DNA of 11,875 nucleotides from JAICLK01 sp036489905 (GTDB taxonomy: Bacteria; Patescibacteriota; Saccharimonadia; Saccharimonadales; UBA4665), in contig DASXEX010000041.1 of NCBI GenBank assembly GCA_036489905.1, forward strand, positions 1 through 11,875, read 5' to 3'. Position numbers and translations under genes: made by a program. The notes beneath the pieces are model-generated. The model worked only from the letters and a program-made list of their open reading frames with translations, was not told the origin of the DNA and did no database searches. Below are positions 6,473 through 11,875 of this stretch, piece by piece (the stretch's first letter is position 1; every line of letters starts with the position of its first letter).

Positions 6473-7084
6473 GTGTCCAAGCCAACGATTGCTGATTTAG
6501 AGAAGCTGATTCGGGAAATCATTTTTCCGTTTTATCAGATTGAGCGGACAGTACCGTTGCGGTTTGCGCCCAGGCGGTACGAAAATGACGCCGAACATTC
6601 ATGGTCGCTGGCGCTGTTTGCCTGTGCGCTCGCGCCGCGTGTTGACCCGAAGCTCGACGTTGGCAAGGTGGCGCAGTTTGCTATCGTGCACGATTTGGTG
6701 GAGATTCACGCGGGCGATACAAATAATTTCGCGCCGGAAGCCGAGCGGGCAACGAAGGATGAGCGCGAACGCGAGGCGCTGGGCAAACTCCGGCAGGAGT
6801 TCAAATTATTTCCATGGATTACGGAAACGATTGCGACTTACGAAAAACAAGCGTCGGCAGAGGCGCGTTTCGTCAAATCAGTCGATAAGCTTATCCTGCT
6901 TCTCATTGATTATTTTGAGGAAGGGCAATTTTACCACGAGCATAAAATTACGCTCGAAATGTGGCGGGCCAAGATGCAAAAGCATCGCGAAAAGGCGGCA
7001 AGACATCCGGGCGCATTTGCGTACTACGACGAAATCTGGAATCTGCTGCTCGCCAACCCGCAGTTCTTCCATCAGGAAAAGTAG
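6473..7084 (+). CDS. HD-domain phosphohydrolase (YfbR/HDDC2-like), second paralog
   Basis: This 203-residue protein belongs to the same family as the minus-strand gene at 3025. Metal ligands are H42 (AEHS), H73-D74 (VHDLVEIHAGD) and D138 (SVDK). The KPTIADLEKL segment near the N-terminus aligns with the upstream extension of the other copy, and IER follows at the same place in both. The start is GTG 6473, 8 bases after the ftsH stop, without an SD, which suggests co-transcription and perhaps coupled translation with ftsH. It ends TAG at 7082-7084 facing the kinase gene; I see no clear terminator in the 77-base gap (only a weak CAGAG/CTCTG hairpin). Likely a nucleotide monophosphate phosphatase by family; the substrate and any link to FtsH are unknown. 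Confidence 0.88.
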   Translation: MSKPTIADLEKLIREIIFPFYQIERTVPLRFAPRRYENDAEHSWSLALFACALAPRVDPKLDVGKVAQFAIVHDLVEIHAGDTNNFAPEAERATKDEREREALGKLRQEFKLFPWITETIATYEKQASAEARFVKSVDKLILLLIDYFEEGQFYHEHKITLEMWRAKMQKHREKAARHPGAFAYYDEIWNLLLANPQFFHQEK

Positions 7085-7161
7085 GCAAAACCTGGCCATT
7101 GTGAACGAAACAGAGCTGCTCTGATCAATTCGCCTTTAGGGGCATCTATTTAGGATGATGC

Positions 7162-7704
7162 TTAGCTCACCCAGCCGATAATCTGCGACGCAAGCTCCCG
7201 CGGTGTTTTATCGGAAGTGCCGATTTGTTTATACATGTTGGGATAAAAGAACGGAGAAGGGCTACGAAAGTCTTTAGTGCTGTCTAATTTGGCTATTTCC
7301 TCTGCTTTTGCTGCGTGTGCTTTATTTACTTGTCGTTCTGGACTAGCGGCTCGTTTAATTCTTATAGCGGCAGGAGCAACTAATTCGGCAAAATAAACGT
7401 TGCCGCCGCGCGACTCGTAAATTTCCTTGTATCTGTCTATGTTGTATTTGCCTTTCTTAAGACCAAAATTCCATACATACGTAAATATAAGATCTATACC
7501 TGTCTTGGCCGCCTCTTCAATAACATTTTCACGGATAACTCGACTTAAACGGTCTTCAGCAGGGGTTCCGGTACCGAATATATGCATAACGTCATCCATA
7601 ATCGCGTGATTATGGAATAGGTGGAAGTCTGTCTGTTCTTCAATTGCTTTCCCAACTGTTAATTTACCAACAGCAGGTGGGCCAAATATAATCAACAATT
7701 TCAT
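7162..7704 (-). CDS. P-loop kinase-like protein, substrate unknown
   Basis: The start chosen is the ATG at 7704, giving MKLLIIFGPP; the frame is open back to 7803, but those residues look unlike protein and place the P-loop too far in. The 180-residue protein has a Walker A-like GPPAVGKLT (8-16) in which the usual Ser/Thr after GK is Leu, followed by TVGKAI and an FHNHAIMDD stretch (30-38). It resembles a family of small P-loop proteins with GPPAVGK(M/L)TVG and LFHNH motifs related to shikimate and nucleoside kinases. A later Arg-rich region (116-126, RIKRAASPERQ) could be the lid. A TACAAT box (minus strand 7716-7711) lies 6 bases before the ATG, and AGGA nearby could be a weak SD. It converges with the HD gene. 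The fold call is good; the function is open. Confidence 0.75.
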   Translation of the reverse strand: MKLLIIFGPPAVGKLTVGKAIEEQTDFHLFHNHAIMDDVMHIFGTGTPAEDRLSRVIRENVIEEAAKTGIDLIFTYVWNFGLKKGKYNIDRYKEIYESRGGNVYFAELVAPAAIRIKRAASPERQVNKAHAAKAEEIAKLDSTKDFRSPSPFFYPNMYKQIGTSDKTPRELASQIIGWVS

Positions 7705-7710
7705 GTTCCT

Positions 7711-7716
7711 ATTGTA
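7711..7716 (-). promoter_or_regulatory. -10 box of the kinase-like gene
   Basis: TACAAT on the minus strand is one mismatch from consensus and ends 6 bases before ATG 7704, so the transcript would start at or next to the start codon. No clear -35 is visible. Confidence 0.4.
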
Positions 7717-7829
7717 CATTGAGAAAAAGGCTTTTAAAATGTCTTTAAGTGTAAGCATCTCGGCTGCGTATGTTGGCCAAGCCCCTTTTCGTTCCCCGTG
7801 CACATACTTCTCGGTCTATTAATAAGCTC

Positions 7830-8010
7830 ATGACTAAAAAATACCCACATTGGCTATATATTGTTAGTGCTTTTGTAGCCTGGACAGTAGTATCGTTGGT
7901 AACCCGGAGCTTCATCAGTAGTAGCAGATACCATAAATGTACTTATTTTCGGTTGCGGTTTCTTGCTTGGTGTTCTGGCTGCGAGTTTAGCTCGTAAGGT
8001 TTATAAATAG
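7830..8010 (+). pseudogene. Small two-helix membrane protein, apparently frameshifted
   Basis: From ATG 7830 (MTKKYPHWLY) the frame gives a first hydrophobic helix and then degrades into Cys/Arg-rich sequence ending at TAA 7995-7997. The next frame (+1) carries a clean second helix, INVLIFGCGFLLG followed by a basic end (ARKVYK), ending at TAG 8008-8010. Removing one C from CCC at 7903-7905 joins both into a coherent 59-residue protein: short basic N-terminus, helix at about 9-25, short loop, helix at about 37-54, basic C-terminus. This is therefore either a sequence error or a recently broken gene. No SD is present; TATTAA (7817-7822) ends 7 bases before the ATG. I do not recognise the family. 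It is the only plausible gene in the 360 bases between the kinase gene and murJ. Confidence 0.5.
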
Positions 8011-8044
8011 CCACTTCCGCCTTCTCGTTCGCGCGCTGCTGCTT

Positions 8045-8050
8045 TATACT
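8045..8050 (+). promoter_or_regulatory. -10 box upstream of murJ
   Basis: TATACT ends 14 bases before ATG 8065, implying a leader of about 8 bases. The -35 is poor. It probably drives murJ and the overlapping carboxypeptidase gene. Confidence 0.45.
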
Positions 8051-8064
8051 TTTTACTAAGGCCA

Positions 8065-9678
8065 ATGAATCCTTCCGCGAACACAAAATCTAGCAAACGC
8101 CCACGCCGCGTGTCGCTCAGCACGGTGGCGACGTTATTGATCAGCTCGTCGCTTGCAGGGCAAGTGCTGGGCTTTTTGCGAACCAAGATGGTGAGTGCCA
8201 ACTTTCCGAGCACGGGGCCGCAGAGCACGGACGCGTATTTTGCGGCGTTCAACATTCCGGATTTTTTCTTTTTCACGCTCGCCGCCGGTGCGCTTGGCGT
8301 GGCCTTTATGCCGGTGCTGGCCGATCGTTTGCAGCACGGTGATCGCAAGGGAATGTGGGAACTTTCGGCTAGTTTGATGAATTTGCTGGCGCTTGTCATG
8401 CTCGGTGTGGCAATTATCATTCTTCTGTTTGCGGAGCCACTGATCCACTATGTGGTGGCTCCGAATCTTACGCCCGCGCAGCTGCATAACGCGGTGATTA
8501 TCATGCGCCTGGATGCGCTAAGCCCGTTGTTGTTCACGCTGTCGGGCGTGCTCACGGCTACCCAGCAGACGCTCGGGCGGTTTTTCTTTTACGCGCTGGC
8601 GCCGCTGTTTTATAATCTGTCGATTATTGCGAGTATCGTGCTTTTCCGGCACAACATCGGGCTGGTTGGTTTGGGAATCGGCGCGCTGGCGGGCGGCATT
8701 TTGCAGCTGCTGGTCGTGCTGTTCGGGCTGACTGGCCTGAAGTTCCACTGGCGGCCGAAAATCGTTTGGCGCAGCAGTGATTTTCGCACTATCTTGCGCA
8801 ACTTGCCGCCGCGTTCGCTTGATCAGGGCATTGACCAGATTGAAAACATTGTCGAGACGAACATTGCGAGTCACCTCGGGCAAAGCTTTATAAGCGTTTA
8901 CAACTACGCCTACACGTTGCAGACGGCGCCAATCTTGCTGATCGGCACGGCGATTTCCACTGCGGCGTTTCCGCGCCTGAACCAACGTTTGAGCCAGGGC
9001 CGGCCCGACTTGTTCCGTCGTGATTTCCTGCGGATTTTGCGCGCCATGATTTGGATAACCATGCCCGTCGTCGTGGTGAGCTACTTTGCTCGTGGCTATT
9101 TGGCGCGCATTATCTTCGGCAGTACCGGTAACAACGCGGCGGAGATCTCCGTTATATTCGGCTTTCTGACCATGGCGATTTTGTTCCGCACCATTTACAC
9201 CATCGTCTCGCGCTGGTTTTACGCGCAAAAGGATACAAAAACGCCGCTATTCGTTTCAATTTTTACGATTGGCCTCAACATCGTGCTGGCGTATTCGTTG
9301 TCGCGGCCGGGTTCGTACGGCGTGGTCGGCCTCGCACTCGCGCAGTCGATTGTTGCGATGGTAGAGGTGCTCATTTTGTTTGCGATAATGCTCATTCGCG
9401 ACCACAAACTGCTTGATATGACATTCTTCGGCGGTCTCGGGCGCATTGTCTCGGTGACGGGATTTAGCGTCGTGGCTGGCTCGACCATGGCGGCGCTGCT
9501 GCCCCTCGGCGTCAACGACCGCGGTTACACGACGCTCGGCACCAAGTTGCTTGCCATCGCGTTCGTCACATTCGCGGTACATGTCGGCGTCTCCGCGCTT
9601 TTCGGGCTTGAAGAAGTCGAGCCGCTTTTCCGCCGCATCAAGCAGCTCGTGCTTAAACCAATCAGGATTCAATATTAA
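8065..9678 (+). CDS. murJ: Lipid II flippase MurJ (MATE/MOP superfamily)
   Basis: MurJ moves lipid II across the cytoplasmic membrane for peptidoglycan synthesis. The 537 residues form a long series of hydrophobic segments consistent with the 13-14 helices of the family. The N-terminus has a basic head (RPRR, 12-15) and helix 1 ending LGFLRTKMV. Then comes TDAYFAAFNIPDFFF (55-69), continuing FTLAAGALGVAFMPVLADR; this matches the family's DAFxxAFxxPN...GAxxxAFxPxL signature, although the usual Arg/Glu residues between 'P-N/D' and 'GA' are replaced by Phe/Thr/Ala. Later segments such as RSLDQGIDQIEN and AYTLQTAPILLIGTAISTAAFP also fit. Start: ATG 8065 downstream of a TATACT box, with no clear SD. 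The stop TAA overlaps the next ATG (TAATG), so the two genes are almost certainly one operon. Confidence 0.92.
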   Translation: MNPSANTKSSKRPRRVSLSTVATLLISSSLAGQVLGFLRTKMVSANFPSTGPQSTDAYFAAFNIPDFFFFTLAAGALGVAFMPVLADRLQHGDRKGMWELSASLMNLLALVMLGVAIIILLFAEPLIHYVVAPNLTPAQLHNAVIIMRLDALSPLLFTLSGVLTATQQTLGRFFFYALAPLFYNLSIIASIVLFRHNIGLVGLGIGALAGGILQLLVVLFGLTGLKFHWRPKIVWRSSDFRTILRNLPPRSLDQGIDQIENIVETNIASHLGQSFISVYNYAYTLQTAPILLIGTAISTAAFPRLNQRLSQGRPDLFRRDFLRILRAMIWITMPVVVVSYFARGYLARIIFGSTGNNAAEISVIFGFLTMAILFRTIYTIVSRWFYAQKDTKTPLFVSIFTIGLNIVLAYSLSRPGSYGVVGLALAQSIVAMVEVLILFAIMLIRDHKLLDMTFFGGLGRIVSVTGFSVVAGSTMAALLPLGVNDRGYTTLGTKLLAIAFVTFAVHVGVSALFGLEEVEPLFRRIKQLVLKPIRIQY

Positions 9679-10862
9679 TGAAACGAAAGTATATCATTGC
9701 CGCCGCAGTTGTTTTGCTCGTGCTGATCGGCGGTGGTGTTTGGGCGTATCAACGGGCGGTGCCGGCGGTTGAGCCGGTTGCGTTGGTGAAAAGTTCAAGC
9801 GTTACGAAGCTTGGGCAGCCGGATATCATGTGGTCGGCATATGGCGGCGAGCAAGCGATTGCCATGGAAGGCCAGAATTTGTCGGCAATTCACGGTGCGC
9901 AAAATCCGTTGCCGACTGCCAGCATCGCCAAAGTCATGACAGCGCTGGCCGTGCTGCACGAAAAACCCTTGAAACTCGGCCAGCAAGGCCCGACCATGAC
10001 GATGACCGCTGAAGACGTGAGCGTGTACCAGCAAGAACTTGCCCAAAACGAATCCGTTGTAAAAGTATCTGCGGGCGAAAGCTTAAGCGAATACCAAGCG
10101 CTGGAAGCCATGCTCGTGCCGTCGGGGACCAACGTGGCGGACACGACGGCCGCGTGGGCGTTCGGCTCGATGAGCGATTATTTGGCGTTTGCCAATCAAT
10201 ATGCAGTGCAGCTCGGACTGAAAAACACGCATTTTGGCGGCGATGCCAGCGGGTTTTCGCCGGAAACGGTCAGCACGCCGCAGGATTTGATCAAGCTGGG
10301 CGAAGCCGCCATGCAAAATCCGGTCATCGCCCAAATCGTCGGCCAAAAATCCGTCACGCTGCCGGTTGCCGGCACGTTGCAAAATTTCGATATCGAACTT
10401 GGCCAGTCCGGAATCGTCGGCATCAAAACCGGCAATAACGACCAAGACCCCGGCGCCTTTTTGTTCGCCGCCAAATACCACGGCTTGACCATCGTCGGCG
10501 CGCTGATGGGCCAACCGAATTTGGGCACGGCGCTCTACAATTCGCCGGAAGTCCTGTCGTCGTTCGAATCGAGCATCGAAACCAGCCAGCCAATCAAAGC
10601 CGGCCAAGTAATCGCGCGCTACACATTACCGTGGGGCGGCACGGTTAATGCCGTCGCCCAAAATAGTCTGAACATCCTCGGCTGGCAAGGCGCCAAAGCG
10701 GCAGTAAACATCTCACTTAATTCCCTCAAATCTCCAAAATCAGCCAACGCAAAAGTCGGCACCGCCACCATCACCTACAACAATAAATCCCAGCAAACGC
10801 CGATAGTGCTTCAACAATCCGCACCAAGCCCTAGCCTATTCTGGCGCATTTTCCATTTGTAG
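9678..10862 (+). CDS. D-alanyl-D-alanine carboxypeptidase (peptidase family S11)
   Basis: These penicillin-binding proteins remove the last D-Ala from peptidoglycan stem peptides outside the membrane. In the 394 residues, 5-24 form an uncleaved-looking signal anchor. The catalytic motifs follow: SIAK (82-85, nucleophile Ser and Lys), the SxN region PSGTNVAD (148-155) and KTG (250-252). The second motif is odd: the third position of S-x-N is Thr 151 with Asn at 152, where relatives usually read SGNN or SANN. GGDASGFSP (187-195) is also typical of the family. A C-terminal beta-rich region of about 90 residues and a short hydrophobic end (LFWRIFHL) could help membrane contact. The start overlaps the murJ stop by one base and has no SD, indicating translational coupling. 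The sense strand is strongly G-rich at the start and C-rich at the end. Confidence 0.92.
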   Translation: MKRKYIIAAAVVLLVLIGGGVWAYQRAVPAVEPVALVKSSSVTKLGQPDIMWSAYGGEQAIAMEGQNLSAIHGAQNPLPTASIAKVMTALAVLHEKPLKLGQQGPTMTMTAEDVSVYQQELAQNESVVKVSAGESLSEYQALEAMLVPSGTNVADTTAAWAFGSMSDYLAFANQYAVQLGLKNTHFGGDASGFSPETVSTPQDLIKLGEAAMQNPVIAQIVGQKSVTLPVAGTLQNFDIELGQSGIVGIKTGNNDQDPGAFLFAAKYHGLTIVGALMGQPNLGTALYNSPEVLSSFESSIETSQPIKAGQVIARYTLPWGGTVNAVAQNSLNILGWQGAKAAVNISLNSLKSPKSANAKVGTATITYNNKSQQTPIVLQQSAPSPSLFWRIFHL

Positions 10863-10887
10863 CTAAGCTATCCAACAATGGGAATAA

Positions 10888-10916
10888 TTGTGAGAGTAAC
10901 GTCCAAGAGTTAATAT
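10888..10916 (+). promoter_or_regulatory. Promoter of the SDR gene
   Basis: TTGTGA (10888-10893) and TAATAT (10911-10916) are separated by 17 bases. Transcription near 10923 would leave a leader of about 19 bases that contains the SD GAGAGG (10931-10936). Confidence 0.5.
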
Positions 10917-10941
10917 TAGAAGTGTAACAAGAGAGGTTAAC

Positions 10942-11709
10942 ATGACGCTAGACGGAAAAGTTGCATTAGTAACTGGTGCGGGACATGGTATCGGCGCTGC
11001 AATTGCCGAGCGACTTGCTAAGCAGGGCACGCGTGTCGCGATAACTTACAGAAATGATGAAGTCGGAGCACAAGAGCTGGTGAGGAAGTGTACTAAAGAC
11101 GGCGCGGAAATGCGGGCGTATCATGTTACGGAACTTGCGGATGACGGGCAATGTGCCAAACTGTTCGGTGACGTGCTGAAAGATTTTGGCCAGCTCGACA
11201 TCGTTGTTGCCAATGCCAGTGGTGCTGGCGGTGCAAGTGGCAAAGAAGATTTGAACGACCTCGACCTCGACATGTGGCGAGAAAACCTCAAAGACGATCT
11301 GCTTGTGGCAGTTACCACGGTTAAATATGCTATCAAGGCGCTCAATAAAAATAGCGATGGTGGCAAGATTGTCCTGATTGGTTCGGTGCTTGGTTTAGAT
11401 GGTGCTGGTAATCCACGGATTACTGCCTACTCAGCCGCGAAAGCCGCTACACATAACTTCGGCAGAACAATTGCCAAAGTATTAGCACCAAAGATTGTTG
11501 TCAATGTTGTTGCCCCTGGTCGATGTTGGTCAAAAGTCTATGACACGGCTACCAAAGAAGAAATCGTTGCGAAGTTTGCTCCAAACAAACACGGCAGGCC
11601 TATTGACGGGGCAGAGATAGCCCAAGCCGTGCATATGGTGTTAGAAAATGATTCATTTATCGGGCAGGTTATTAACGTTGAGGCTGGGTTCACACTTATA
11701 AACACATAA
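10942..11709 (+). CDS. Short-chain dehydrogenase/reductase (SDR family)
   Basis: Classical SDRs are NAD(P)H-dependent oxidoreductases acting on alcohol or keto groups; a FabG-like role is possible but the substrate cannot be told. The 255 residues contain the Rossmann motif TGAGHGIG (11-18), NASG (91-94, in place of the usual NNAG), a possible catalytic Asn at 115, and the catalytic Ser 148 (IGSVLG), Tyr 163 and Lys 167 (AYSAAKAA), followed by VNVVAPGR (187-194). Length is normal. Unlike its neighbours it has a clear SD, GAGAGG, 5 bases before ATG 10942, a leadered promoter, and AT-richer, more relaxed codon use. With an IS end just downstream, this suggests a gene acquired by transfer. A second SD-led start follows the stop at once. 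Confidence 0.92.
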   Translation: MTLDGKVALVTGAGHGIGAAIAERLAKQGTRVAITYRNDEVGAQELVRKCTKDGAEMRAYHVTELADDGQCAKLFGDVLKDFGQLDIVVANASGAGGASGKEDLNDLDLDMWRENLKDDLLVAVTTVKYAIKALNKNSDGGKIVLIGSVLGLDGAGNPRITAYSAAKAATHNFGRTIAKVLAPKIVVNVVAPGRCWSKVYDTATKEEIVAKFAPNKHGRPIDGAEIAQAVHMVLENDSFIGQVINVEAGFTLINT

Positions 11710-11721
11710 GTGAGGTACATC

Positions 11722-11753
11722 ATGCAGCTTAAAGAAATGCTTTGTGCTAATAA
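11722..11753 (+). pseudogene. Start of a gene downstream of the SDR, probably cut by an insertion
   Basis: GAGG (11712-11715) lies 6 bases before ATG 11722, which begins MQLKEMLCAN in good-looking codons. After about ten codons the sequence becomes the C-rich end of the IS982-like element on the other strand. The frame formally continues to TGA 11827-11829 (35 residues), but that part is antisense to the transposase. I infer an SDR-operon gene interrupted near 11750; the boundary is approximate. Confidence 0.35.
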
Positions 11754-11756
11754 CCC

Positions 11757-11875
11757 CTACCCCGCCAACCCCGCCAACGCCAGCGGTTTTCTCCCATGCA
11801 GCCTATTCACCAGTATGCCAATGGTGTGAGCCGTAACCTTGGCAGCTATTCTGGTCATCAGCCCCCACTTGCTTT
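11757..11875 (-). CDS. IS982-like transposase, C-terminal end (partial)
   Basis: On the minus strand an open frame enters at the right edge (first full codon 11873-11871) and stops at TAG 11759-11757. The visible 38 residues read SKWGLMTRIAAKVTAH, then a hydrophobic stretch, then NRLHGRKPLALAGLAG. Ends of the type 'R-I-x-A-K-x-x-A-H...N-R-L-x-G-R-P-x-L-A' are characteristic of IS982-family transposases, as I recall the family. The catalytic core lies outside the window. The final GLAGLAG is encoded by a direct repeat of ACCCCGCCA (11759-11767 and 11768-11776), probably part of the terminal inverted repeat. It is a different family from the fragment at position 1. Confidence 0.6.
   Translation of the reverse strand, partial: SKWGLMTRIAAKVTAHTIGILVNRLHGRKPLALAGLAG
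11759..11776. repeat. Two direct copies of ACCCCGCCA at the IS end
   Basis: Two exact adjacent 9-base units sit at the very end of the transposase frame, about where the element's terminus should be. They may be transposase-binding repeats within the inverted repeat; the other end of the element is not visible. Confidence 0.5.

Noticed and set aside
7085..7161. Terminator between the convergent HD and kinase-like genes
   Set aside because: Only short stems (CAGAG/CTCTG and GCATC/GATGC) without a U-tract are present; not enough to call.
7705..7803. N-terminal extension of the kinase-like protein to a start at 7803
   Set aside because: The extra 33 residues push the P-loop away from the N-terminus, whereas members of this fold begin directly with the first beta strand, as MKLLIIFGPP does from 7704.
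8518..9228. Minus-strand open frame of 236 codons within murJ
   Set aside because: Antisense to conserved membrane segments of MurJ, with Gln/Arg/Asn-rich non-protein-like composition and no promoter or RBS.
665..11709. UGA read as glycine or tryptophan (alternative code)
   Set aside because: No large gene needs an in-frame TGA; Gly and Trp are encoded by normal codons throughout ftsH, murJ and the LCP gene.
11759..11776. Start of a CRISPR or tandem repeat array
   Set aside because: Only two adjacent 9-base units without spacers, and they are explained by the GLAGLAG end of the transposase and its inverted repeat.

Overview
The window looks like a piece of a small-genome bacterial chromosome, most likely from the Patescibacteria (candidate phyla radiation), with Saccharibacteria (TM7) as my best guess. 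This is an inference. It rests on compact, closely spaced genes, -10 boxes lying almost directly on the start codons, very few Shine-Dalgarno sites, a short TilS, and a plain cell-envelope gene set. The standard code fits: the large genes all end in TAA or TAG and none is interrupted by TGA.

Layout. Positions 1-137 hold the 3' end of an IS5-like transposase. Positions 223-480 form a self-contained small transcription unit: near-consensus promoter, strong ribosome binding site, 30-codon ORF containing a perfect hairpin, and a strong terminator. Next come a LytR-CpsA-Psr (LCP) cell-wall ligase (665-1930) and a UPF0016/GDT1-type cation transporter (1970-2578). A doubtful 42-aa ORF (2621-2749), a terminator and a tRNA with a CAU anticodon on the minus strand (2812-2888) follow. 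An HD-domain hydrolase (minus strand, 3025-3591, probably really starting at 3638 after a one-base indel) is divergent from tilS (3660-4547). Then come ftsH (4584-6464) and a second HD-domain hydrolase 8 bases after it (6473-7084). A P-loop kinase-like gene lies on the minus strand (7162-7704). A frameshifted two-helix membrane protein (7830-8010) precedes murJ (8065-9678), which overlaps a D-alanyl-D-alanine carboxypeptidase gene (9678-10862) by one base. The right end differs in style: an SD-led short-chain dehydrogenase (10942-11709), the start of a gene that seems cut off, and the 3' end of an IS982-like transposase on the minus strand (11757-11875).

How the genes work together. LCP ligase, MurJ (lipid II flippase) and the carboxypeptidase cover cell-wall polymer attachment, precursor export and peptide trimming. 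TilS (tRNA-Ile2 lysidine synthesis) and FtsH (membrane protease) form a pair seen in many bacteria. The usual partner between them (hpt, purine salvage) is missing, while two paralogous HD phosphohydrolases flank the pair.

Main points for follow-up: the 223-480 unit, a recurrent leaderless promoter architecture, two apparent single-base homopolymer indels (3631-3635 and 7903-7905), a change from G-rich to C-rich sense strand along most genes, and IS remnants at both ends of the window. I found no CRISPR array, no rRNA and no obvious defence or secretion cassette.
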